From NCBI GenBank assembly GCA_944321365.1, contig CALULA010000017.1:1-45709 (forward strand): a stretch of DNA of 45,709 nucleotides, written 5' to 3'. Both the position numbers and the translations under genes were made by a program. This DNA is from an uncultured Paraprevotella sp. Lineage in GTDB: Bacteria; Bacteroidota; Bacteroidia; Bacteroidales; Bacteroidaceae. Of this stretch, positions 1-7,729 are shown in pieces. Each line of letters begins with the position of its first letter. Positions within the stretch are counted from its first letter, which is position 1. The notes under the pieces are model-generated. The model was not told the DNA's origin. It did not search any database and saw only the letters and a program-made list of their open reading frames with translations.

Positions 1-519
1 CTGATGAGCCACATCTCTATGGTGTTCCAAGATGTCTATCTGTTTCAGGACACCATACGCAACAATATCCGTTTCGGCAAGACGGACGCAACAGACGAGG
101 AAATCATCGCCGCCGCCCGGAAAGCCTGTTGCCACGACTTCATCATGCGTTTGCCGAAAGGGTATGACACGATGGTGGGCGAAGGGGGCTGCACGTTGTC
201 CGGAGGCGAAAAGCAGCGCATATCCATCGCCCGTGCCATACTGAAAGACGCGCCGGTCATTCTGCTGGATGAAGCGACCGCCTCACTCGACCCGGAAAAT
301 GAAGTGGAGGTGCAACAGGCCATTGACTCGTTGATAAAAGGTCGCACCGTCATTGCCATAGCCCACAGGCTCAAGACCATCAAGAATGCCGACTGGATTA
401 TCGTCTTGGGCAACGGGCGGATAAAGGAGGAAGGAACGCACGATGAACTGCTCCGGAAACAAGGGCTTTACGCGCATTTATGGGAAATACAGGAGAGCAT
501 TTCCGGCTGGAAACTATGA
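1..519 (+). CDS. ABC transporter ATP-binding protein, C-terminal part (5' truncated by window edge)
   Basis: This is the end of an ATPase domain that powers an ABC transporter, probably an exporter half-transporter with the membrane domain fused upstream, outside the window. The frame is open from base 1, so the ATG at 4 is probably internal. In order I see the Q-loop (MVFQDVYLFQDTI), the ABC signature (LSGGEKQRISIARA), Walker B with its catalytic Glu (VILLDEATASLD) and the H-loop His (IAIAHRL). Walker A lies upstream of the window. The spacing of the motifs is normal and the domain ends about 40 residues after the H-loop, so nothing suggests damage. The substrate cannot be told from this part. 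The gene converges on the DHFR-like gene, with a large hairpin between them. Confidence 0.93.
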   Translation: MMSHISMVFQDVYLFQDTIRNNIRFGKTDATDEEIIAAARKACCHDFIMRLPKGYDTMVGEGGCTLSGGEKQRISIARAILKDAPVILLDEATASLDPENEVEVQQAIDSLIKGRTVIAIAHRLKTIKNADWIIVLGNGRIKEEGTHDELLRKQGLYAHLWEIQESISGWKL

Positions 520-538
520 ATCCGTCCCGATTCCGGCT

Positions 539-594
539 GTCCCCGGCGGGGAAAGTGCTTATCCTGTAGGATTTGTGCTTTCCCCGCCGGGGAC
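539..594. terminator. Long perfect hairpin between convergent genes
   Basis: Arms at 539-555 and 578-594 are perfectly complementary over 17 bp, GC-rich at the outer end, with an inner ATCCTGTAGGAT dyad. It sits 20 bp after the ABC transporter stop and about 50 bp beyond the stop of the convergent DHFR-like gene. No clear T-run follows on either side, so it is either a weak bidirectional terminator or an mRNA 3'-end stabiliser. Confidence 0.6.
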
Positions 595-644
595 GGCGGT
601 TATCGGAGCGGAGTAGAGAAATTTCAATGTGGGCAAGCGTTTTG

Positions 645-1175
645 TCAACTCAATTTATAAGTGAGCATCGTGGCGCCCGAAGGGAAACTCCGTTGTTCTT
701 CCAGACGCCATTTGGACAAGGCGGGACTTGGCGGGAACAATGGAATCCCGTTGCCCAGCATCACGGGGAATATGCACAGCAGCATTTCGTCAATCAGGTT
801 TTCGGCAAGGAGGAGGGAGATGATTTCCCCACCGCCCACCAGCCAGATGTCTTTCCCCGTTTCGAGCGATTTAAGCTGCCGGACAAACGTCAAGGCATCG
901 CGGCTGATAATCCCGACCTGCCCGGAAGTTGCTGCTTGAATGGAGCGTGAAAGCACCCACGTCTGTTTCCCAGCGTAAGGCCAGTCGCAGCCAAAGCCGA
1001 GGATGGCGCGGTAGGTGTTGCCGCCCATCAGCAACGTATCCACCGAGTCATAAAACCGATGATAGCCGTAATCTTCTTCATCGGACTGGTAAGCGTCCAG
1101 CCACTCCACGCTGCCATCTGCCGTGGCGATATAACCGTCGAGCGAAGTGGCGATGTATAGTTTCAACGGTCTCAT
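645..1175 (-). CDS. Dihydrofolate reductase family protein (RibD C-terminal-like)
   Basis: A 176-residue single-domain protein of the DHFR-like/RibD-C family, expected to be a cytoplasmic NAD(P)H-dependent reductase of unknown substrate. The N-terminus (LYIATSLDGYIATADGSVEW) is the family's first strand and substrate loop. LLMGGNTYRAIL and DIWLVGGGEII are the usual nucleotide-binding segments, and PVMLGNGIPLFP is the typical late motif. Length is normal. Its ATG overlaps the TGA of the upstream acetyltransferase (ATGA), so the two are co-transcribed and probably translationally coupled. Such proteins are often annotated as dihydrofolate reductase, but a role in folate metabolism or trimethoprim resistance is not supported by the sequence. 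Confidence 0.88.
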   Translation of the reverse strand: MRPLKLYIATSLDGYIATADGSVEWLDAYQSDEEDYGYHRFYDSVDTLLMGGNTYRAILGFGCDWPYAGKQTWVLSRSIQAATSGQVGIISRDALTFVRQLKSLETGKDIWLVGGGEIISLLLAENLIDEMLLCIFPVMLGNGIPLFPPSPALSKWRLEEQRSFPSGATMLTYKLS

Positions 1176-1630
1176 AGCGAAGTGTCTTTTTTATACATCC
1201 GCATCTGTTCCCCGTCATCGCCCTGCACCATGCAGAGGTATTCCCAACCGTAGCGTTCGTAGAACGAGGTATGTTCCGTTATGAGGTAGAGCGTGCCGAT
1301 GCCTTTCGCCGCCATATCCTTGCAGATATGTGCCAAGAGGCGTCCGGCAATGCCACGACGGCGCAGTTCCGGCTCGACATACAGGGCGCAGACATTCGGC
1401 GTCAGGTCCTTGCGGTCGTGGAAATCGTTCGCTATCACACCGGCTCCGGCAATAATCCGCCCTCCATCCACCGCAATATACCATTGCGGGACAGCCGCCG
1501 TTCCCCGGATGCTCTCGTCAATGCTTGTCAGGTATTCCTCCAAAGGAATTTTCCATTTCTCCTGAAACCAGCGTGCCGCCGGGACACGCCATTCAGGATG
1601 GGAATGAAGTGAAATGATATTGTCGTTCAT
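1172..1630 (-). CDS. GNAT family N-acetyltransferase
   Basis: A 152-residue acetyl-CoA-dependent N-acetyltransferase. The acetyl-CoA pyrophosphate-binding motif is in LYVEPELRRRGIAGRLLAHI (R-x-x-G-x-A type), and the C-terminal SFYERYGWE is the common GNAT end. I start it at the ATG at 1630 rather than the TTG three bases upstream. A plausible -7 box (TACCTTCG, minus strand, 1659-1652) lies about 20 bp upstream. It is the first gene of a two-gene unit with the DHFR-like gene, overlapping by 4 bases. The substrate is unknown. A resistance role is possible for a GNAT/DHFR pair but nothing in the sequence shows it. Confidence 0.9.
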   Translation of the reverse strand: MNDNIISLHSHPEWRVPAARWFQEKWKIPLEEYLTSIDESIRGTAAVPQWYIAVDGGRIIAGAGVIANDFHDRKDLTPNVCALYVEPELRRRGIAGRLLAHICKDMAAKGIGTLYLITEHTSFYERYGWEYLCMVQGDDGEQMRMYKKDTSL

Positions 1631-1699
1631 CAATACATGTTTTTAGGGTTGCGAAGGTATAGAAAATCGGAGAACTCGTCAATGGAGGTGACATGCTTC

Positions 1700-2638
1700 T
1701 TATTCCACTTTCTTCAATGTATAATTCAACGGCAATTGGCTTTTCTTGAAATCACGGTTCAGCAGCGTCAGCGATTGCCCGTCTTTCTCTTGCAAGAAGT
1801 TATAGACATCTTCCCCTTGGTCGGCAATCAGTTGCCAGACTGTGGCATCCGGGTATTCAGGCGTTCCGCGCTGTGTCAGCCGCTTGCCCGTGTAGACGAA
1901 AGTAACGTCCTGCCCGTTTTCAGCTTCAAGATAGGTGAGCCGCAAAAGGAAACTCCCATCGCCGCTGTGTTGCCGATGGCGCAAAGCCAGTTGGTAACGG
2001 ATGCCCGGACCGTCGGCGGCAGGAAGGATTCCTTCGTAGCGTGATGTTGTCCACATTCCGAGGCTTTCATCCGCATCGCTTTGCGGTTGTTCGAACAGGA
2101 CTTTTTCCCTGTCGGTGACCTTCCAGCACCCATCGGTACGGTGCAGGGTTACAGGGTCATTCTCATCCTTGAGGCTCCAGAAATGTTTGCCGGACGGAAG
2201 GGTATGCTGCTTCCAGGTCTCTTTTCCATTCTTGTCCGAGGTATATAATTCTGCCGTCAGAGAATCCGGACTGAACAGGATATACAAGGAACGGTGGCTT
2301 CCGTCAATGGCTTCCGTGCGCAACCCTTCTTCGAAAAGGCGGGTACGCACCACGGTTTCCGGATGGGCAATCGTGACCAGCCGCAGGGCTTCCATGCCGG
2401 AAGCGTATTCCCCTTTGTAATAAACCTCCACCGAGTCGCCAATGAATAAGCCGTCCAGCCCCTCCTTATCTGCATTCGCTGTGCCGAACGACAATGTATC
2501 TCCCTTTTCCACAACGGCAACCGTGTTCTTCGTTGCGTCTGCCACCCAACCTTTCAGACTATGCTCTTGAGTGGACGGACTGCAACCGCCCAGCAAGAAT
2601 AATCCGCTTACGGCAAATAACAATTCTTTCGTTTCCAT
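1700..2638 (-). CDS. NlpE-like lipoprotein lacking the CxxC motif
   Basis: A 312-residue lipoprotein: the signal peptide ends in FLLGGC with the lipidated Cys at about residue 19. I recognise the C-terminal third as an NlpE-type domain (copper-stress/envelope lipoprotein family). It has YEGILPAADGPGIRYQLALR, then GDGSFLLRLTYLEA, and a close in LTLLNRDF...LPLNYTLKK, all at family positions. The usual CADC of that motif reads AADG here, so both metal or disulfide cysteines are gone. Residues 25-190 are a separate beta-rich region I do not recognise. It stands alone behind a -7-like TATCTTTT at 2680-2673. The function is probably an envelope lipoprotein, and a copper-sensing role is doubtful without the cysteines. 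Confidence 0.75.
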   Translation of the reverse strand: METKELLFAVSGLFLLGGCSPSTQEHSLKGWVADATKNTVAVVEKGDTLSFGTANADKEGLDGLFIGDSVEVYYKGEYASGMEALRLVTIAHPETVVRTRLFEEGLRTEAIDGSHRSLYILFSPDSLTAELYTSDKNGKETWKQHTLPSGKHFWSLKDENDPVTLHRTDGCWKVTDREKVLFEQPQSDADESLGMWTTSRYEGILPAADGPGIRYQLALRHRQHSGDGSFLLRLTYLEAENGQDVTFVYTGKRLTQRGTPEYPDATVWQLIADQGEDVYNFLQEKDGQSLTLLNRDFKKSQLPLNYTLKKVE

Positions 2639-2670
2639 GCTGCTCTGTTTTAAATGTCTATGATTAAAAA

Positions 2671-3237
2671 GATAAAGAAAATCGGGGGCTGGGCAAGAAA
2701 ATCATCGTGAAAATAAACGCAATGAGTAAACGGTCGGATAAACTTTTTATAGCGATTTACGACTTAGCGTCAAAGAAATTCACTACATCCATCTTGTTCG
2801 GTCGCAAGAAAGAGGTGTTCACGGGTACAAGCACCAAATGGAAAGGTTATTGGGAGGAAGACAACAGCGGTACGCTGTCCCTTGATGAGATAGACAACCT
2901 ACTGCCCGAAGTACGACAGATGATGCTCATGCATTGGAAAGCAAACGCTACAGACCCGTAGGAAACAACAGGGAAAAGGCAGCGGATGTGTGCATCATCG
3001 CCGTCACCAACGAGGATATACAGTCAGCAGTAGCCGAAAAGCGTTTCCGTCAGGACTTGTACCATTTGGATTAAGGAATATACGCTGAACATACCTCCAC
3101 TGCGCGAGTACCATGAGGACATCATGCCACTTGCGGAGTTCTTCCTAAACCTTGCCAACCACCTATATGATTGCCGCTTCTGCCATGTTTTGCCGGACTT
3201 TTCCATTCTGTTACCCATTCCGAATTCAGGTAACGAG
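2671..3237 (+). pseudogene. Decayed sigma-54-dependent activator (NtrC-type AAA+ domain remnant)
   Basis: The region reads as the central AAA+ domain of a bacterial enhancer-binding protein broken by two frameshifts. In the first frame (2671-2930) there is a degraded Walker A (ENRGLGKK), SKRSDKLFIAI, a mutated GAFTGA loop (EVFTGT) and a Walker B region (SGTLSLDEIDNLLPEVRQMM). A second frame from 2931 continues ALESKRYRPVG, then CIIAVTNED (sensor I) and EKRFRQDLYH, ending at a TAA at 3072. The first frame resumes at 3076 with EYTLNIPPLREYHEDIMPLA. All of these are standard sigma-54 activator motifs in the right order. Receiver and DNA-binding domains are not found, and the homology fades after about 3165. 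It is nonfunctional as it stands. RteB-like regulators of conjugative transposons are one possible source, but this is not shown. Confidence 0.8.
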
Positions 3238-3345
3238 GTAATAACTCAATTCCGGTTCAAATTGGCATTTTTACGGTTTCGATTGGCTTTCACCATAAAT
3301 CGCCAAAATCCCATAAATCATTAACTTCCAATCATATTTCCGTGA

Positions 3346-3380
3346 TTTGCTCAGTATCTCGCTTTTTTGCATTATCTTTG
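3346..3380 (+). promoter_or_regulatory. Promoter of the hybrid two-component regulator gene
   Basis: A perfect Bacteroides -7 box, TATCTTTG, lies at 3373-3380 with TTTG at 3346-3349, a slightly long spacing. Transcription would start near 3387, which excludes an upstream in-frame start at 3367 and supports the ATG at 3403. Confidence 0.7.
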
Positions 3381-3402
3381 TCAGCAAAAGCCTAACAAAA
3401 TA

Positions 3403-6400
3403 ATGAAAAACCTCTGGAAAATCATGCTGATGACCAGTCTGTTGTTGCTGTCATCAAACCTGCAATCTCAAACAGGACGGTTTCGCCTATTAGATACGAC
3501 ATACGGACTCTTCAACAATCAGGTACGCTTTCTCGTACAAATGCAAGACGGAAAAATCTTGGCATATACCGAAGGGATGTTCAATCTGTTCAACGGCCAC
3601 GACTTCGAACCGCTGACATGCGACCTTGACCATACACTGCCCCTTGGCATGCACAACATATGCACGGCCTACGACGGTGGCAACGGGCTGTTATGGGCAA
3701 AAGACTACTATCGTCTTTATCTTTTCGATACCCGCACACACCGCTTCTGCGATGATATCAAAAAGCGTTTCGAAGCCGCGAGGCTGCAAGAATCTGTCAA
3801 TGATTTCATCTTGGATCAAGACAAAAACGCCTGGATCATCACAGAAAAAGGACGGCTCTACCGCTACGACTGGAAGCATTCCGCCCTGCCCGTCTACAGT
3901 CTGCCTGAAGAAGAATACCGGGCGGGCATCCGGATAAGAGACGTCATGCAGGCAGGACCGTTTCACCTCATATTCCTGAACACCGGGAAAATGCTCTGTT
4001 GGGAAGGAAAAAGCCGGCGCATAGTAGGCGAAGACTACACTGTAGCCACCCCCAGACCAATGGTGACATTCCGCACGACATGGATTCAGGCGGACGAACA
4101 ACACCTGCTGATCTCTGTCAGCCATACAGAAGGCTACCTCTATTCTTATAATATATATACACGCGAATGGCGGGTCGTACTTAAAGGCAAAGCCATCAAT
4201 GACATCAAGCGATGCAAGGACGGCAGCTTCATACTGGGTGGAAACTACACGCTCATCCACATGTCGAAAGACTTGAAGATACTACAAGAGGAGACGGTGT
4301 TCAACACATCTGACAACGGGCAGATACGCGACTTCATCATGTCCGTACTCATCGACGACCAACAAGGCGTGTGGTTAGGGCTGAGCAGCTCCGGCATTCT
4401 GAAAGCCCTCCCGCAAGAGAAATATGCGACATGCCATGTCAACACGGACGCACAGCACAACGAAAGCCGCATCATGCGGTCGCTTTGCCGTTATGATGAC
4501 CGCCGTCTGCTGGTGGGAACCATGCATGGCATCTTTCTGTTCGACACGACGGAGAAAAGATTCCGGCCCTTTCTTCCGGACTTTGCCGGACTGCATTGCA
4601 CGGACATCAAGCAAGACCGTAAGGGACAGTTCTGGCTAAGCACACACAACGGTCTGTACTGTCTGCCCGACAACACGACCGGACGCTACCGAAGAATCGA
4701 CATGCCGGACATATCCTCCAGCACCGTCAGATTCAGCCTGCCCCTCAGCGACGGCAGCATACTGGCCTGTGTAAATCTGAAAGACCTGTACATTTATCAT
4801 CCAGACAACGGAAGCATCACACGCATAGACAACAAGTTTCCCGGACAGGAGCGCATACGTGCCATGAGTTTTGCCTTGGAAACCGGTGACGGACAGCTGC
4901 TTGTCGGCACACAAAACGGGCTGTTCAGCTATGACCTCAAACAGGGAAAGGCCGGACAGGCAGACTTCATCGCACCGTTCGAGAAATACAGCACCAAGTA
5001 TAACTGCATCTATGCCGACAAAGACGTCGTGTGGATAGGAACCCAAAACGGACTGATCCGCCATCATTTCAAGACAGGTCAAAGCCGACGTTTCAGTACA
5101 GAGGACGGACTGTCGAACAATTGCATACAGAGCATCACCGCCACGCCCGACGGACAACTGTGGGTTGCCACTCCTAACGGTGTCTGCAACCTGCGTAAAG
5201 ACAGCCTGGGAAACATCTTCATCGTGCGTCTGGAAAAAGAAGACGGCATCCGGGGAGGCGAAATGATGGAACAATCCATCGCCACCATGCCCGACGGACA
5301 CATCTACATCGGAAGCATCAACAGCATCATCGACCTGCCATCGCAAAGCACGGTCTACGAGAACAGCGACGCCAGCCCCGTTATGGTAGGACTGCGCGTC
5401 ATGAACCAGCCCATAGACAACAAAGGAATCTTCAACGGCAGACAGCTACTCCCGGAAGGCATGTCCTACACAAAGACCATCAAGCTGAAATATAACGAAA
5501 ACTTCCTGCAAATGCGTTTCTCTGCCCTGAACTATGAAACGCCCGAACATATCCGCTACCGCTACCGCCTGACCGATGTGGACAAAGACTGGAACTACAG
5601 CTCGACAGCGACAGGTATCTGCACAGCCTCTTATACCTCACTGGCCCCCGGCACATACACCCTGCAGGTGGAAGCCGCACTGGAATACCAGCCATGGGGA
5701 AAGACCGCCGCATGGCAGATCATCATAGCCCCGCCCCTGTGGAAAACCTGGTGGGCTTATACCTTGTATGCATTGGCGATACTGGCTCTCATCTATTACG
5801 GCCTGGAACTCTACTTTGCCGATAAACGCTCACGAATGATGGCAGAACAGGAAATGCTGAAGCGGCAGAAGGAACAGCATCTGGACGAATTGAAGTTCAG
5901 GTTCTTCACCAACATCAGCCACGAGTTCCGCACGCCACTGGCACTTATTATCACACCGCTGGAGCTGCTCATACGGGAAACCGAAGACAACAAGCTGAAG
6001 ACGCGTCTGGAAAAAATACTGGGCAATGCCAAAGAACTCTTACGGCTGGTGAACCAACTGCTGGATTTCAGACGTCTGGAACAGAAAGGAGAGCATCTGA
6101 AGATAGCAGCCATACAAATCAAACCGTTCATAGAAGAATGCGTCAGTCCCTTCAGTGAGCTGGCCCAGGAACATCACATCGAACTGGTTTGCGAATGCAT
6201 GTTCGCCGAGAACGACATTTTCCATCTGGATGCGGAGAAGATTAAGCGCGTACTGAACAACCTGATTTCCAACGCCATCAAATTCACACCGGAAGGCGGT
6301 GTAGTCAGCGTACAGGCCGAATGGGCCGAACCGGCCGGCAACGGTGACCGGTCGGCGGGCATACGCATACGCGTTTCCGACACGGGAACCGGAATCAAGC

Positions 6401-7464
6401 CGGAAGATCTGGACAACATTTTCGTGCGCTTCTTCCAGTGCGAACAATCACCAGGCGCGGGAATAAACACAGGCAGCGGCATAGGCCTGCACCTGACCAA
6501 GGGCTATGTGGACCTGCATAAAGGCACCATCGATGTTGAAAGCACGCCGGGAAAAGGCACCGTCTTCACCGTCACCCTGCCCTATCCGGAACAGCCGATG
6601 CAGCCTGCAGACAGACAGCTGCAGACAGTCACTGCAGAAGGCACGGAGAAAAAGCAGACCGCAACAGGCCAGGAGAAAAACATCACTCTGCTGATTGCGG
6701 AAGACAACGCACAGTTCCGCACGTTCATGAAAGACCTGCTCATGACCGACTTCCACATACTGACTGCCGCCAACGGAAAAGAAGGACTCGAAAAAGCACA
6801 GAAGTATAATCCCGATCTCATCATCAGCGACGTCATGATGCCGGAAATGGACGGATACGCATTCTGCCGCGCCATAAAGAACGACGTGAAATGCAGCCAC
6901 ATCCCATTCATCCTGCTTACGGCACGCAACTCGTCTGAAAGCCGGAGCGGGGCCTACGACGCCGGAGCCGACTCTTTCATAACCAAACCTTTCGACATTG
7001 AAGTCCTGACCAGCCGCATACGCCAGCTGCTGGAACAACGCGCAAAGCGACAAGCCTTGTTCAGAAAGGAAATACAACTCACGCCCAAGGACATCACCAC
7101 AACCAGTCTGGACGAAAAGCTCATACAGAAAGCCATAGAGTGCACGGAAAAGAACATGGACAACACGGAATACAACGTGGAATCCTTATGCACGGATCTG
7201 GGCATAGAGCGCACAAAACTGTACAGAAAGATGCAGGCTATTGTCGGACAGACTCCCATGGAGTTCATGCGTGCCATACGGCTCAAACGGGCCGCACAAC
7301 TGCTGAAAAGCGGAAAACACACCGTACAGGAGATTTCATGGATGGTGGGATTCAATACACCGCGCTACTTCTCTGCCTACTTCAAGGAAATGTTTGGCAT
7401 GACGCCATCACAATATATCGGACAGCGGTCTGCCAAAGAAAAAGAGTCTGACAAACAGGCATAA
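3403..7464 (+). CDS. Hybrid two-component system regulator (HTCS)
   Basis: A 1353-residue one-protein signalling system that senses a breakdown product in the periplasm and activates polysaccharide-utilisation genes. A signal peptide (about 1-24) is followed by some 650 residues of two-component propeller repeats (for example TDIKQDRKGQFWLSTHNGL and SITATPDGQLWVATPNGV). Next come a Y_Y_Y-type domain and a membrane helix near 780-803. The histidine kinase has its phospho-His in FFTNISHEFRTPLAL near 838 and its N-box in NLISNAIKFTP. The receiver has its phospho-Asp near 1143 (IISDVMMPEMDGY) and Lys in FITKPFD. An AraC-type HTH ends the protein, with VGFNTPRYFSAYFKEMFG. All signalling residues are present. 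It converges on the GH88-MFS-GH43 operon, which it probably controls. Confidence 0.96.
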   Translation: MKNLWKIMLMTSLLLLSSNLQSQTGRFRLLDTTYGLFNNQVRFLVQMQDGKILAYTEGMFNLFNGHDFEPLTCDLDHTLPLGMHNICTAYDGGNGLLWAKDYYRLYLFDTRTHRFCDDIKKRFEAARLQESVNDFILDQDKNAWIITEKGRLYRYDWKHSALPVYSLPEEEYRAGIRIRDVMQAGPFHLIFLNTGKMLCWEGKSRRIVGEDYTVATPRPMVTFRTTWIQADEQHLLISVSHTEGYLYSYNIYTREWRVVLKGKAINDIKRCKDGSFILGGNYTLIHMSKDLKILQEETVFNTSDNGQIRDFIMSVLIDDQQGVWLGLSSSGILKALPQEKYATCHVNTDAQHNESRIMRSLCRYDDRRLLVGTMHGIFLFDTTEKRFRPFLPDFAGLHCTDIKQDRKGQFWLSTHNGLYCLPDNTTGRYRRIDMPDISSSTVRFSLPLSDGSILACVNLKDLYIYHPDNGSITRIDNKFPGQERIRAMSFALETGDGQLLVGTQNGLFSYDLKQGKAGQADFIAPFEKYSTKYNCIYADKDVVWIGTQNGLIRHHFKTGQSRRFSTEDGLSNNCIQSITATPDGQLWVATPNGVCNLRKDSLGNIFIVRLEKEDGIRGGEMMEQSIATMPDGHIYIGSINSIIDLPSQSTVYENSDASPVMVGLRVMNQPIDNKGIFNGRQLLPEGMSYTKTIKLKYNENFLQMRFSALNYETPEHIRYRYRLTDVDKDWNYSSTATGICTASYTSLAPGTYTLQVEAALEYQPWGKTAAWQIIIAPPLWKTWWAYTLYALAILALIYYGLELYFADKRSRMMAEQEMLKRQKEQHLDELKFRFFTNISHEFRTPLALIITPLELLIRETEDNKLKTRLEKILGNAKELLRLVNQLLDFRRLEQKGEHLKIAAIQIKPFIEECVSPFSELAQEHHIELVCECMFAENDIFHLDAEKIKRVLNNLISNAIKFTPEGGVVSVQAEWAEPAGNGDRSAGIRIRVSDTGTGIKPEDLDNIFVRFFQCEQSPGAGINTGSGIGLHLTKGYVDLHKGTIDVESTPGKGTVFTVTLPYPEQPMQPADRQLQTVTAEGTEKKQTATGQEKNITLLIAEDNAQFRTFMKDLLMTDFHILTAANGKEGLEKAQKYNPDLIISDVMMPEMDGYAFCRAIKNDVKCSHIPFILLTARNSSESRSGAYDAGADSFITKPFDIEVLTSRIRQLLEQRAKRQALFRKEIQLTPKDITTTSLDEKLIQKAIECTEKNMDNTEYNVESLCTDLGIERTKLYRKMQAIVGQTPMEFMRAIRLKRAAQLLKSGKHTVQEISWMVGFNTPRYFSAYFKEMFGMTPSQYIGQRSAKEKESDKQA

Positions 7465-7482
7465 GGAATGCCGGACACGGTC

Positions 7483-7614
7483 TTGCGCAAAGCCCTCGGC
7501 GTCTTTGCGCAAGACTGACGACTTTTTTGCGCAAGAACGTCGGCATTCTTCCGCAAGACCGGCGGCGTTCTTCCGCAGCATCGGCCTGTATGTACCGCAA
7601 AAGGTTGCGGACCG
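7483..7614. repeat. 22-bp-period tandem array, locus 1 (six units)
   Basis: An 8-bp core recurs at exactly 22-bp steps: TTGCGCAA at 7483, 7505 and 7527, TTCCGCAA at 7549, TTCCGCAG at 7571 and TACCGCAA at 7593. The 14 bp between cores are only loosely alike, commonly a CGGC in mid-spacer and a pyrimidine-rich end (TCT or TTC) before the next core. This makes the best cores the extended palindrome TCTTGCGCAAGA. Copies decay from left to right. It lies between the convergent stops of the regulator and the GH88 gene. It is not a CRISPR: the repeat is far too short. Confidence 0.85.
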
Positions 7615-7670
7615 CACTGCGGCAAAGCATACAAGGTGACTCCGCAAAAACGACATTCCACCGGAACACA

Positions 7671-7706
7671 TAAAAAAACGGACTTTCCCGGCCGGGGAAA
7701 GTCCGT
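7671..7706 (-). terminator. Intrinsic terminator of the GH43-MFS-GH88 operon
   Basis: A perfect 12-bp stem (ACGGACTTTCCC with GGGAAAGTCCGT, 7678-7706, 5-base loop) is followed on the minus strand by seven T (7677-7671), 24 bp past the GH88 stop. Confidence 0.85.
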
Positions 7707-7729
7707 ACTCAACAAGACACAGGCGTGCA

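Noticed and set aside
2707..2961. A small hypothetical protein of 84 residues
   Set aside because: It is a fragment of the decayed sigma-54 activator, with a GTG start and a frameshift at its end.
7483..7614. CRISPR array interpretation of the 22-bp-period repeats
   Set aside because: The repeat core is only 8-12 bp, spacers are about 10-14 bp, cores decay along the array, and no cas genes are present.
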